Positions 23,255 through 37,590 are shown, counted from the stretch's first letter. The stretch: DNA of 64,000 bases from Diphasiastrum complanatum (GCA_029204225.1 CM055097.1:33914804-33978803), one strand, 5' to 3'. The notes: generated by a model not told the origin, from the sequence alone. Numbers and translations are program-made.

Positions 23255-25220
23255 GATTGCAATTGAAGAGGAAAACTCGTGAATGCTACTGGAAGAGCAA
23301 TCATGTGAACAATACTGCAAACTAAGGTAAGAATGATGTGAGGAATGATAACTCACTGATAATAAAGGTTGTATGCTGTGCTTTACGATTAGGAATGGAT
23401 GCTACAATTTGATGTGATTACCGTTGTGTAGTAGCAAGTTTTGGCTTGCAAAACTGTGATTCGGTATTCTTGCAATCAGCTCTCAGGTCCCAAAGAGAGT
23501 GGGATAGCTAGTAGTGATCATATCTTGTACAATCTATCTTGTTTCTTTGAATTTATCTCCTCATCATTGAAGATGGCATCCATAAGTGCCTATCTTTTGG
23601 ATTCTAGTGATAGATTGAACTCTTCAAAAAATTCAATTTGGAAGTTAAGAATGGAATCCATCCTTATCATGCAAGATTTGATGGATATTGTGAATGGAGA
23701 GGAAGATGAGCCAATCCATCCACAAGAAGCAACTAAATATAAGAGAAGGTGCAAGCTTGCACTTCATTGTATTAAGATGAATGTAGTGGGCATCTTTATA
23801 GGTATTTTTTCTAACTCTGATTGATATATGGTTGGCGCTGGACAGTGATCCAGATGTTGACAACAAATTGCACTTGTTATGATTGATGAGTAATCGCTGG
23901 CCAGCGCTCCTTGCATGCATGCATAACTCCACGCATTTTGCAGCACTCATCATAAGGGCACTCCAACTATACTCCATTGGCTGTAACTTGCTACGATTGG
24001 TTGCTCTGGATGATTGCACTAGTAGAATGATAGAAACTATGATGATTACTGCCTTCGATAAAAAGTAGAATGGCTTCTAAAGAAGGTAGCATAAATAAAG
24101 CTTGTCTTGATAGTTTCTTCCTGAGAAGACGTGTGCACAAAATATGATAATTTGTATACTATGGATATTGTGGAGAAGGAAATGCTCTTGAAAAAGTTGA
24201 ATGATAAGTTAATATTCTGCGGGAAAATGATGGATTAACTACTGGTAAAGACTATGAGGTTGGTAGAACACCATACTTTTGGTTTGAATCTTCTAGCACG
24301 TAGGTGATTTGTTAAAATAGTTGAAGATGGATAGTTCGCAAGAGATGACTTCGTCTATCATTCAGGTACGATGCTATACAAAACTTCACCAACACGGTGG
24401 GTAGCCTTACTAGTTACTACAAGAAATCTTATCCATGTATGATAATACTGCAAATGCTTCCTTTAATGGTAGCAACTAATAAATTTAGAACAGTCTGATC
24501 TTATGTACGTTAAAATAGACATGAGCTTGTGGTTTTTATATAAGAAAGTCCTCTTGCATCCTGTTTGCTAGTATTGTATGTAAAGTCACGTGCTCATATA
24601 GGGCTTGACCATGGTACACTTGAATGGCATGGATTTGCCCAAGTTGTTCGGTGCTTGGACTCCCGAAAAACGGTTATGGGATATCCATGGGGGCTAGCAT
24701 AGCACGAAGGTGCTCTAGTACCTAGCGCTGTGACCGTAGTCATGTCTCTGTCCATCAGAATAGTGAAGGATAGTTGCTTACATGTAAAATGTAAATGTGA
24801 ACCTAATACATTTCTTTTGCTCTTATACTGATCATTATGGCCTGTGCCCTGATACGGCTTCATTAAAGGGTGGAATGTATTGCTTAGTAATGAAGTAAAC
24901 GATTGGGAAGATTGGACGTAGGTTTTATAAATGCAATTTAGCTGATAAAGTAGTGAATCTTGTTTCGAACATGGATAACAACTAATGCTCAGCTATGACA
25001 CCTGTCTTCCTCACACGACTAGCTTGTGCAGTTTTGTTGTGTGGGATGGTGGCAGGTAACAACTAGGTGTCTTAAAACTTGCTTCGCTTTATGGTACTCT
25101 GTACTGTTAAACTTTATACAACTGTATTTTTACTTGTTATGCTATAAATTGAAGGGTTCAAAGGGTTTGGTCTTGACTTGTCAAGAGGGACTATGTAAAA
25201 TCTTGTTACTCTCTCTCTAG
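23255..25220 (+). repeat. Dispersed repeat 'U', copy 1 (with insert)
   Basis: 23255-23407 plus 24290-25220 match the reverse complement of 35576-36637, and the last 260 bases match 49272-49540. Each copy ends at a CT tract on the reading strand. Copy 1 carries an additional 880 bases (23408-24289). Near 24535 it has a TTTATATAAG TATA-like box, so U could be an LTR or a promoter-bearing non-autonomous repeat. Confidence 0.75.
23573..23823 (+). pseudogene. Ty1/copia gag N-terminal fragment
   Basis: ATG at 23573. It encodes about 80 residues of copia Gag, with SDRLNSSKNSIWKLRMESIL (the 'L...NY..W...M...L' motif) and ATKYKRRCKLALHCIKMNV. It stops shortly after. It lies within the 880-base segment absent from the U copy at 35.6-36.6 kb. 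Confidence 0.75.
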
Positions 25221-25409
25221 CATCTTTGATGCCACCCCGGCTACCCTTTGGTTGGGGTAGCACCAAACCTTTACCGTTACTTGTATTTTACGGCTAACAA
25301 GGTCTTTTGTATGATGTAGTCCAAAGGATGGTTTCATGATGCGGTGAATCTTGGCTATGAGGAGCCCCTTCCTCTTCCTAGTCCTTTTGTTTAGACCATT
25401 ATATGTTGC

Positions 25410-26735
25410 ATGAAGAAGGCTGTTGAAATTCACAATTTGGTTACTGCTTATGATATGACTACTTGTAATGCTGCTGGCCCGGATGATAAAATTCTTTGCC
25501 TTGTTGATTTGATGAACATCATGGATTGGATCAGTATTTATACGGATTTTATTAAAAAGAAGGAAACCCTTAGCATGATTGAAAAAATTTATATGGACCT
25601 CTCAAATTATGCTGAACGAATTGCTGTTGAGGAAAAATTCTGTAATACGCATATTCAAAAAGTATTTGCTTGCTTGGAAAAAGAAAATGGTGACTCCTCT
25701 ATTGATACCCCCGTCCCTTCTACTTCTCCTACTTCACCGCATCCTCTGATTTTTATGAAGACCTTGATAAAGATAGTGCTTCTCAATTAGTGTCTTTCTC
25801 ACAAAAAATCTGTGATGTGGGAAATCAATCTGCCTTTGAATTTTGTCAAGCCAATAGTTGCCAAGTACCTTTGGTACCAAGTCGTATCATTGAGTTTAAG
25901 TTTGCAAAAACTGCTTATAAACTTTGGAGCCTTCCCTCTGTCAACTTCCTTGCACCTATCTCTATTGAGCTCTGGATCGCTCTTGCTCATCTCACTAATA
26001 TAGAAGTCCAAGCATGCAAGCTTGCTGCTTTGCATAAGAATCCTTCTTTTGATACTCCTATTGCCTTTGACACTGTTATCAAGATGAGTAGATTTGAACC
26101 TTCAAGATGTCCTTCTGAGCAGACCTAGGCTAGAACTAGAGGCCATTTTGACACTGGCTTTAACAGAATGAACCTTCATCAAGCTAGAATCTGGAACTAG
26201 AAAAGACCCTTCTTTAAGTGCAGATGCGGTGATAAATGCAAAAACAATTCTTCGATCATATGGTTTGATCACTCTATCTGGTACATAATGAATAATCTTT
26301 CCATTTTTTTCTGGAGCGTCTCTGCAAAATCAGCTTAATGCCTTTTTCCTTTGGTTGCATAAACCTGCTAGAGAGGTTGTCAAGTCACACCATGTCTTTC
26401 TGTTTATCCGACAATACATGATTGATGCTGCCATTGACCTTTCCATAAACCCTACTACTAATCTCCTTGCACACCTTGGCGATGCTGAAAACGTTCGAGA
26501 AATTGAACGCCTTTTGAAAAAACCTAGCTTCTCTACCTTGCAAGACAAATACTTCCAAAATTCTAGCAGAAAAATGGGTTCCTTCAATCTGAACAAAACA
26601 AGCTCAGTCATATCAGACAGTGGCAATAACAGGAAGAGAAAGTACTTTCCAAACAAAGGCAAAGAAGGGCAAAGCAGTGGTGGTAAGGGAGATCTTCCTA
26701 TCAGAAAGCTGAACTTTTACCGTGATTGATCCATG
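25410..26735 (+). pseudogene. Unidentified coding remnant, interrupted by copia
   Basis: Three plus-strand frames follow each other: 25410-25790, 25790-26128 and 26355-26729. They shift frame at about 25780 and 26130-26350, and in between the coding look continues with stops. Visible stretches are IMDWISIYTDFIKKKETLSM, then KFAKTAYKLWSLPSVNF and ISIELWIALAHLTNIEVQAC, then MIDAAIDLSINPTTNLLAHL with a basic end (GNNRKRKYFPNKGKEG). The pattern (helical core, basic C-terminus) would suit a capsid-like or DNA-binding protein, but I recognise no family. The copia element inserted at about 26742, and exon-like sequence reappears beyond it at 32680-32983, so both may be one interrupted gene. Confidence 0.4.
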
Positions 26736-26741
26736 TGCTGG

Positions 26742-27390
26742 GTGAAAGATTTCAGATCCTTAAGATCCAATCTACTTGAATGACCTTTGGTTAGAAAGAG
26801 AAATACACTACCAATTTCACCAATGTAGAAAAATCAGCATCTACACACAATTTGAGATGCAAACACTAATAGAACTTGATCAAACTTAAATGAAATGATT
26901 ATGTACTGTTGTTGTCCATACAAAACCAGCAAGCTACTGTATTTCACACGTGTGGATCCAAAAATAGCAAATATAGATCATTCTACACATATAATTGCAA
27001 GCAATCACCAAGATAGTGCACCAATGGATAGTAGAACCCAAGAGAACCATGTATAAGCATGAAATGAGATAGAGAAGAGAGAAGATGACTCTCTCCACGA
27101 GTAACATCCTTTTATAGCAGGTCCAAACCCTATTTGGCCACTTGGCTTTCCCGCCAAAATGCTAACCCTACCAATTTTGGGTCTAGATTCAATGTACCCA
27201 ACTTATTCAAATTGAATCTACTCAAACTCGCATTCTATCTTTCCCACACTTTCAAAAAGTGTTTATTCGAATGAAATCTGGATTAATGAACTTTGAAAAG
27301 TCAACCTCTAAGTCTAAAACAAGTTTTGGCCTTAATATGCCAAATATGGAAATACTGCAAAATGTGATGAAACTAGTTGAATCTTTCACA
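26742..27390 (-). repeat. 3' LTR of RT-less copia (about 650 bp)
   Basis: Starts (element sense) TGTGAAAGATTC at 27390, directly after polypurine AGAGGGAG (27391-27400), and ends near 26742. It matches 32056-32657 and, more distantly, 48241-48790 and (inverted) 42328-42800. Confidence 0.9.
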
Positions 27391-27940
27391 CTCCCTCTTC
27401 AACTAGTTCTAGCATAGACTTTGATAATACTCCAAGTGAAGTCCTATGCTTCATAAAAAAGTCTTTTCCCAATGCTTTGGTGAAGATATCAGCTACACAT
27501 TCCCTTGAAGACACATGTTGAAGCTCCACCTCCTTTGCAATGACTCGCTCCCTCACAAAATGATATTGTATCTCAATATGCTTGCTCCTAGCATGAAAGA
27601 TAGGATTGGATGCCATTCTTTGGGCTGATTGATTGTCACAAAAGATGATTGAACTCTCTGAAAAATCCAGCAAGTGAAGATCCTTGATCATCCTCTTGAT
27701 CCATACCATCTCCTTTGTGCAATGTGTAAGAGCTTTGTACTCGGCCTCACTAGATGACAATGAGATAGTGGCTTGTTTCTTTGACATCACCTATGAAAAT
27801 ACAATAAGAACTAATGGATATCCTATCCATTACATCTCCAGCATAGTCCAAATCTGAAAATCCAAAAAGATTAGGTGATGATCCCTCATACAATATGCCA
27901 AAATCTCGAGTTCCAATGATGTACCTCAAAACTCGCTTTC
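27386..27940 (-). pseudogene. Ty1/copia RNase H of RT-less element
   Basis: The frame at 27386-27790 encodes KKQATISLSSSEAEYKAL (catalytic Glu), IFCDNQSAQRMASNP, SKHIEIQYHFVRERV and ECVADIFTKALGKDFF, the standard copia ending. Upstream, 27791-27940 is broken but still readable: RVLRYIIGTRDFGILYEGSS and GFSDLDYAGD, which hold the first Asp. So RNase H is nearly complete while the RT in front of it is gone. Confidence 0.9.
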
Positions 27941-30499
27941 CTAGCTTCCAATGCTCCTAGCATAGTTTTTGCCAATAGAACTTTGATCCATCATAAGAAT
28001 GATCTTCTTCCTAAGAATAGATCTCCTTTCAATGATCATGTAATGCTCAAAATAGAAACAACCATAATTGATATAGAGAATAGTGTCCACTTGGGATGCT
28101 TCACTATTTCTTACATCAATTTTACATGTAAAAATGTGACTAGAACATGAAGAATCAAATAGAATGTAAATGAAATGATTCCACCATGCTTCCAACTCTG
28201 AACTCTCTGAAAAAATACAGCAAACAAACAATAAATGTGAGTGATCAACTTTTGCTTGCATGTCTCCTCCTCCTTTGTCCTTTGTTGCCTTGTATCCACC
28301 ATGATACTCCATGAATGAGCCTCCATCTTCATCTTGCCACAAAAAACCATCAAACCTTGGAAATCCATGAGTAGGTGAGTACATAAATGATGCAAATCCA
28401 GCACCACATGACTCCATAAACCAAGTAGTTTGCACTAGTCCATCTTCAAGATCTACTTGACACAAGAAAATGACCATGAATTCACCAAAAATTGACAATC
28501 TCCAAGTATTGGCACCAAGTAGCTCAACACTTGAGAACTTAGCCATGAATGAGTGAAATAATGAACCTCCAATAGCTTCATTACCATCAGCAAAATCAGC
28601 CAAGAATGCTAGTACAAATCCAACATCAAAACAATGCTTACCAATGTAGCTAGTTTTACCATATCTTGACAATTTGCACACATCCACATGAAATTGCTCA
28701 AACATGAGATAGAACAAGTAAAGTAAAATTGAACAACACTTCCTTGCTGCTCCTTTGACCTTACTTGAGTCTTCAATATGCTGCAAAAACAGATCCATAA
28801 CACCTTTGCCAATTACCTCTCCTTTGATGCTCTTGACTAGCTCCAAATTGCCAACTTCCCTTTTGACTAGTTGAAGCGCTTTGAGATCAACCTCTTGATC
28901 TTCAACTTGACCATCAAAGCCATTCAAAAAACTTTGTTTTCCAGATCCACTACTTGATTTTACATCAAGATAACATCCATCCACTTGCATAGCTCCATGT
29001 ACACAAGAAGATCCTCCAAAAGATGTTCCACTCTTCATAAGAGATTGATATTCAAGATCCATTGGTTGGATCCACTCCTCTTCTTTCCTTGCTTGATCTA
29101 CACTTGTAGGATCATCCAAAGAGGTTAGGAAAGCAACATAATTTCCAGAAACTACTTGCTTACCCTTTTGATCATATGTGATATTTGAAGGTACTTGTCT
29201 TTCTCTTGATGTTCTCCTTGGCTTTTGACTTGATGAAGGTCCATCATCACCACCATCCAAAGTAGGATCCTTCTCATCAACATCAAGAATGTTAGATCCA
29301 TCTACTTTACCATCAATCATGCTTGAAGACACCTTTGGAATGTTTCCCTCATAAAAAATGACATCTCTACCAACAATCACTTTGTTAGTAGATGGAATGT
29401 AAACCTTGTAGGCTTTACTCACCTCACTATATCCAACAAAAATACCTCTTCTTGAAGATGGATCCTCCTTGGTCCTATCATCAAGAGTAATGTTGACATA
29501 GCATGTGCATCCAAAGGTTCTTAGAAAGTTGACACTCGGGCTCCTCTTGAATAGCATCTCAAAAGGTGTCCTTCCATCCAAAATAGCACTCGGCCACCTA
29601 TTGCACAAGAAATTGACACACAACAAAGCTTGATCCCAAAATGGTTTGTCAAGATTAGCACTTAACCTCATAGCTTTAGCACTTTCACATAAAGTTCTAT
29701 TCTTCCTTTCAACCACTCCATTTTGCTGTGGGGTCCTTAATGTTGTATACTCCCTCTTGATCCCATGCTCATCACAAAAAGCCTTGAACTTGTTAGATAT
29801 GCACTCACCACCATTGTCACCTCTCAAGCACTTGACAAAGACATCATACACTTCATCCTTGCTCTTTAGTAGATAGATCCAACAAAATCTACTAAAATCA
29901 TCAATGAATGTTACGTACATCTTAGCTCCACTATTGCTAATTGTAGTAAATCCATGAATATCCGAATGTACAAGTTGAAAAGGCTTTGTAGGTCTAGAAA
30001 TAGATCTAGTATAAGGTAGTCTATGTGAGGACAAAGCACAAGACTCACAAACATGCTTGTCATTACTTAAGGAACTTGGAAGACCAATCACAACCTTCTT
30101 CCTTGCCATTACCTCCAATGACTTGAAGTTGAGGTGTCTCATCCTTTTGTGCCAAACCTCTTGAATAGAAATTTGCTCCCTTGCAACACATCCAACCTGG
30201 TTAGCAATAACACAAGCATCAAGTTTGAGCAACTTCCCTTGCCTTTTACCTTTTCCAATCAAGACATCCTTCCTTTTGATCAAACAAGCATCTCCATCAA
30301 ACTCCACCTTGAGGCCCTTACTTAGCATTTGACTCACACTAAGCAAATTCTTGGTAATAGATGGAATAAACAAGACATCCTCCAAATGAACATTCCTATT
30401 TGTAGAGAGAGAAATAGGAATTGTGCCAATCCCTTTGATTGCACACTCACCATCATTGGCCGTGTAGATCACCCTCTTGTCATCTCCATATGCCAACAA
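27941..30499 (-). CDS. Copia pol ORF with foreign insert in place of RT
   Basis: 852 codons with no stop. Residues 1-95 are the end of the protease region (EDVLFIPSITKNLLSVSQML). Residues 116-165 are the GAG-pre-integrase zinc domain (WHKRMRHLNF ... CESC). Residues 177-330 are integrase: first Asp at about 180 (LVHSDIHGF), second at 228 (RGDNGGE), Glu at 264 (VERKNRT). About 15 residues are missing before the second Asp. Residues 350-385 are the integrase tail (GIFVGYSEVSKAYKVY). At residues 474-492 the normal pre-RT text appears (EEEWIQPMDLEYQSLMKSGT), but RT does not follow. Residues about 493-838 are unrelated to any RT I know, with SSKVKGAARKCCSILLYLFY and SFMYSPTHGFPRFDGFLWQD. The frame then stops at the RNase H border. 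The first codon is set by the upstream stop, not by a real start. Confidence 0.85.
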   Translation of the reverse strand: MLAYGDDKRVIYTANDGECAIKGIGTIPISLSTNRNVHLEDVLFIPSITKNLLSVSQMLSKGLKVEFDGDACLIKRKDVLIGKGKRQGKLLKLDACVIANQVGCVAREQISIQEVWHKRMRHLNFKSLEVMARKKVVIGLPSSLSNDKHVCESCALSSHRLPYTRSISRPTKPFQLVHSDIHGFTTISNSGAKMYVTFIDDFSRFCWIYLLKSKDEVYDVFVKCLRGDNGGECISNKFKAFCDEHGIKREYTTLRTPQQNGVVERKNRTLCESAKAMRLSANLDKPFWDQALLCVNFLCNRWPSAILDGRTPFEMLFKRSPSVNFLRTFGCTCYVNITLDDRTKEDPSSRRGIFVGYSEVSKAYKVYIPSTNKVIVGRDVIFYEGNIPKVSSSMIDGKVDGSNILDVDEKDPTLDGGDDGPSSSQKPRRTSRERQVPSNITYDQKGKQVVSGNYVAFLTSLDDPTSVDQARKEEEWIQPMDLEYQSLMKSGTSFGGSSCVHGAMQVDGCYLDVKSSSGSGKQSFLNGFDGQVEDQEVDLKALQLVKREVGNLELVKSIKGEVIGKGVMDLFLQHIEDSSKVKGAARKCCSILLYLFYLMFEQFHVDVCKLSRYGKTSYIGKHCFDVGFVLAFLADFADGNEAIGGSLFHSFMAKFSSVELLGANTWRLSIFGEFMVIFLCQVDLEDGLVQTTWFMESCGAGFASFMYSPTHGFPRFDGFLWQDEDGGSFMEYHGGYKATKDKGGGDMQAKVDHSHLLFVCCIFSESSELEAWWNHFIYILFDSSCSSHIFTCKIDVRNSEASQVDTILYINYGCFYFEHYMIIERRSILRKKIILMMDQSSIGKNYARSIGS
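27990..29026 (-). other. Foreign insert replacing copia RT
   Basis: About 1,040 bases, open through all 346 codons in the pol frame, between pre-RT and RNase H. About half of it is also present at 46785-47215 in the second element copy. Most base differences between the two copies change amino acids (for example K/Q, V/S, G/D, H/L, C/Y within 25 residues), which argues against protein-level constraint in these copies. Confidence 0.7.
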
Positions 30500-30511
30500 A
30501 GAAGTGAAGTA

Positions 30512-31462
30512 TTATTTGTGAAAGGTCATGTGTGAACTTGCTCCACTATCAATCCACCAAGGATCTAGATCTCCATCATTAGCAAGCATACATGAAGACA
30601 TCACAAAAGCATCATCATTTGCATCTTGCACATCCAAACCATCCTCATCAAGAGTAAGATTACCTTGCTTGTCTCCTTGATCTCTCTTCTTCTTGTAGCA
30701 CTCACTTGCAAAGTGTCCTTTGATGCCACAATAGAAGCACTTGAGCTTTGATCTATCCTTCTTTTTGCCACTTGAAGAAGCATCCACTTGACCTTGCCCT
30801 TTAGACCACTTGCTTTTGGTTTTGCCCTTGAATTTGCCCTTTGTGAACATAGCATCCTCTTGAAGTGTCGATGTAGATCCACCTCTTGCTTGAAGCCTAT
30901 ATTCCTCATTGATCAACATCTCTTGAAGATCCATCAAACTTGGCAAAGTCTTTTGAATAGCAATACTTTGAACAATGTTAGAATGAGCATCCAACAAGAA
31001 ATTAAGAATCACTTGAATAAGCTCTCCTTCCTTAATGCTTTCATCTATGCAAGCTAACTAATCATTCAATGCTTTCATTCTCAAAACAAAAGTACTTGGA
31101 CTTTCTTCATTATTTTGCAAACAAGAAAAGATTTGCCTTCTTAGAGTCAACACTCTAGAAGTAGACTTGGATTCATAAAGCTTCTTCAATGAATTCCAAG
31201 CTTCCAAAGATGATGTGCACTTACCAACTTCCTTGAGAAGTTCATTGGTAACATTCATCTTTATCATGTGTAGAGCCTTCTTGGCCCTCTTGTCATACCT
31301 CAATTGATCTTGTTGTGTTGCTGGTCTCTCCTCCAAACCTACAACAATATCCAAAACATCATTCATCTCAAGAAGTGACTCCATCCTCACTTTCCATAAT
31401 GAATAGTTACTTGAGGTAAGCCTATCATTGGCTTCCAACATGACTCCAATTGAGGTTGCCAT
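30512..31462 (-). pseudogene. Copia gag and protease of RT-less element
   Basis: Starts at ATG 31460-31462. Residues 1-134 (to 31058) hold LTSSNYSLWKVRMESLLEMN and EAWNSLKKLYESKSTSRVL, the copia capsid motifs. After one in-frame TAG the same frame continues (30512-31012) with GELIQVILNFLLDAH, a basic segment, a CCHC zinc knuckle CFYCGIKGHFASEC and the protease active site WWIDSGASSHM. A second in-frame stop (TAA, about 30512) divides it from the pol frame. Only these two stops interrupt an otherwise continuous frame, so the decay is young. It lies just inside the 5' LTR with about 580 bases of leader. Confidence 0.92.
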
Positions 31463-32043
31463 GTAGCAATGACCTGATCTTCTCTTTCAACCTGTTTCAA
31501 TGCACAAAGCACTCCTTTGAACAACAACAAATGCTTTCAAAAGAAATCACCAAGATTTGAAACTATCTCACAAATTCTCTTCTAGCACTTATCCAAGCAA
31601 ATCAACACATAGAATCATGGAATCTTGATCAACCTATGATCTATCCTCAATCTAATGACTTTTGCCACTTCCTAAGATTGAAACACACTCAAATGAAGTC
31701 CAGAAACCTCACTATCTAGAGATCCAATCATAATTAGGGTTTTGACAAAATCACAAAAAATTGACTATTCCAAATCTACATGCAAATGTTGAAAATGCAA
31801 TCTATAAGCCACCACTTAGGCTGAACCAATGATCCAAAAATCGGCCAAATCCAGCATGTGAATTCAAAAAACGGAATTGAACAAGTATATTGACCTATTT
31901 AGTGTTTTGATCTACAAAAGATCCAATCTACAAAAGCAAAAAATCCGATTTTGGTGTAGAATCCTCTCTAGCATGCTCTAGACGTGATATCTACACCAAA
32001 TCATTGATAGATCTGATTTCCTCCTTCATAACCTGAAACACAA

Positions 32044-32055
32044 GCTCTGATACCA
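32044..32055 (-). promoter_or_regulatory. Primer-binding site, initiator tRNA-Met
   Basis: TGGTATCAGAGC on the minus strand, abutting the LTR edge at 32056. Confidence 0.9.
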
Positions 32056-32657
32056 TGTGAAAGATTTCAGATCCTTAAGATCCAATCTACTTGAATGATC
32101 TTTGGTTAGAAAGAGAAATACAGTACCAATTTCACCAATGTAGAAAAATCAGCATCTACACACAATTTGAGATGCAAACACTAATAGAACTTGATCAAAC
32201 TTGAATGAAATGATTATGTACTGTTGCTGTCCGTACAAAACCAGCAAGCTAATGTATTTCACACGTGTGGATCCAAAAATAGCAAATATAGATCATTCTA
32301 CACATATAATTGCAAGCAATCACCAAGATAGTGCACCAATGGATAGTAGAACCCAAGAGATTCATGTATAAGCATGAAATGAGATAGAGAAGAGAGAAGA
32401 TGACTCTCTCCATGAGTTACATCCTTTTATAGCAGGTCCAAAACCCTATTTGGCCACTTGGCTTTCCCACCAAAATGCTAACCCTACCAATTTTGGGTCT
32501 AGATTCAATGTACCCAACTTATTCAAATTGAATCTACTCAAACTCGCATTCTATCTTTCCCACACTTTCAAAAAGTGTTTATTCAAATGAAATTTAGACT
32601 AATGAACTTTGAAAAGTCAACCTCTAAGTCTAAAACAAGTTTTGGCCTTAATAATCT
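32056..32657 (-). repeat. 5' LTR of RT-less copia (outer end missing)
   Basis: Matches 26742-27390 up to GGCCTTAATA; the last 50 or so bases of the outer (U3) end are gone, and unrelated sequence starts at about 32658. A target-site duplication therefore cannot be read. Confidence 0.85.
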
Positions 32658-32679
32658 TACAATCTATTTGAATTCAAAA

Positions 32680-32983
32680 CTTACAATTACTGAAGGATGT
32701 GGAATTGACTAAGAAGAAGGCTGGGAATAAGAAGGACAGTGACAAAAAAGATAATTTAGTTTGTTTATTCTATCCTGATTCATTTTTCTATTCTAGAAAT
32801 TTTCTAATTGTAACTAATATGTGAATATTTTATATTACAGTTAAACTTTCTGAATACACAACATCCCAGGTGTACAGATTTAGGCAAGAAATGACCCTAA
32901 GCATACTGGCGAGGGCAAGGCTTCAACCACCCCCTGTTGATGTTGGCGCACCAGATGATGTTATTATACTAAATAAAGATTAG
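32680..32983 (+). pseudogene. Exon-like remnant, possibly 3' end of 25410-26735
   Basis: A basic stretch (KKKAGNKKDSDKKD, about 32706-32755) is followed by a T-rich intron-like segment ending TATTACAG, then an open block at 32841-32983: YTTSQVYRFRQEMTLSILAR, a proline-rich turn and the stop TAG at 32981. It looks like the last exon of a plant gene. It is on the same strand as the remnant at 25410-26735, with the copia element between them. Confidence 0.35.
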
Positions 32984-33604
32984 AAAAATATAGATACCAT
33001 AGAACAAATATAGATTGAGTGGATTGGGTTTTTTCAAATTTGTTTTGTAAAGTCTAGAATGTTGCAAGAATATTTTTTGTGGTTAATTTATACTTACAAA
33101 TTTCAATATTGGTTTTTGTTTTGCAAATTTGTTTGCTGATTTCTGGGCCAATTACCATCAACGAAGCTGAGGCGCACATTCAGTAGTAGATCCTAGGTAG
33201 TGACAGGGTCGGAATGGAAGTCGGAATTCACAATGCTGTTTTCAACAGTATACCAATGTCTATTCCAACATCTGTTTCGACCTTTGAGCTTGTTCTAACA
33301 GATCTTTGAACTTTCAAATGACAGATCTGTGAATCTTCTGATAGATTTGTTTAGCTTAGGTAAAATTTTTAGCATATTTTTCAGTTTTGATGTATAGATC
33401 TATTTTTTTTCCATGAGTGAATAGTTAGCTAGTTTCATTCATACTTGTTAGTTCATTACTTAACTAGTTTCGTTCATACTTGTTAGCTAGTTTGCTTATG
33501 CTTATTAATTTTTGTTACTTCAATGCTGTTAGTTTGTGTTGTTAGGTATAGGATTCATGTTTGGTTTAATCAAGAGAGATGACTCGAGGTAATAGAAGGA
33601 TTCC

Positions 33605-36637
<3,033 letters not shown>

Positions 36638-37590
36638 TGTTAGATTTCTTATGCTCAACCTTAGACAAATCGTGAGCATCCTGAAAACTGAAGGCCGACT
36701 ACATGTTTTCGGACCTTCACATTTTTCCTTTGAGATTTTTTGTGCCTTAATCGTTTTTTAAGGCACCTTCACCTTTTTCGTCTTCTTCGCCTTTTTCACC
36801 TTTTTTGTACTTTCGCAAAAAATGCGACATAGCGGCCAGAATGACTTAGAATCCATTTCAGGCCCACCGTCGTCTTTTTCGCATTTTCCCTGCCTTCGCT
36901 CTAGAGGCGCCTTCGAGATTTACATACCCTCAGTCTAAGGGCACCTTTGGGAATTACATGCCTTTAGTCTAAGGGCTCCTTCGGGTTTTTCGGGTTTTTG
37001 CTACATTGGCAGACTGACGTCGCCAACTTATCATCAACCCTAAAACAGCTGGACAAACAAATATTCTAAGGGTAGTTACCAACTTTGTACATATACAAAA
37101 CTGGAGTAAATGGCAGTTAAGGCTTATAAGATATTTGTCTCTCGACACTTGTAAATATATATACTAGTTGAATCAAGCTAAGTAAGGGTTAATCGAGTTC
37201 CTTTTCAATCAAAGTTATCAATAGTCAGCGTTATCACACTCAGCAAGCTGAAGTTATTACTTCAAGCTATTGTACTCATTGTTGATATTAATCAGAGTGC
37301 AATTTTTGTCTCACTACTGTATTGTTCATTTGCGCAATTTGTATGAATCATTCTTCTCGAATATTTCTGCTGCTAATTGTTGCGTTTCTGTTCCTACATG
37401 CCTACGCTCAAAGCTTCGAGCTTTTGCTACCGATCATCCCCACGTTTTTACGACAATTTCATTTTATGTTTGATATTTGATCAGTATCTTATTGAGTTTG
37501 TATCTCTTTCATTAAGTGAGTGTTGGCTTTCTATGTTGCAAATGTTGTAGATTGTGTTGGCTTTCTAAACCAAAGATCAAGAGAATAGAT
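36638..37590 (+). repeat. Candidate solo LTR (copia-like)
   Basis: Begins TGTTAGATTTC at 36638 and shares the GCGACA/TTCGCC/AAGGGCACC words of the LTRs at 992-2228 and 14930-16001. It has a TATATATAC box near 37155. No primer site or coding sequence follows. The right end is uncertain; the words TGTTGGCTTTCTA recur at 37522 and 37557. Confidence 0.4.

Larger units (their letters stand above)
26742..32657 (-). mobile_element. Copia-type LTR element lacking reverse transcriptase
   Basis: A nearly full-length minus-strand element: 5' LTR 32056-32657 (outer end lost), primer site 32044-32055, gag and protease 31462-30512, integrase, a foreign insert, RNase H, polypurine tract and 3' LTR 26742-27390. 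The LTRs are very similar by eye (a handful of differences in the first 200 bases), so insertion was fairly recent. The RT domain expected between integrase and RNase H is absent and replaced by about 1 kb of open sequence. It therefore cannot move without help from another copy. A second member with the same replacement lies at 46785-48790. Confidence 0.9.

Noticed and set aside
27990-29026. KQSFLNGFDG as a relic of the RT motif 'K.AFLNG'
   Set aside because: Only one short resemblance; the expected flanking RT residues and the YVDD box are missing, so chance similarity is likelier.
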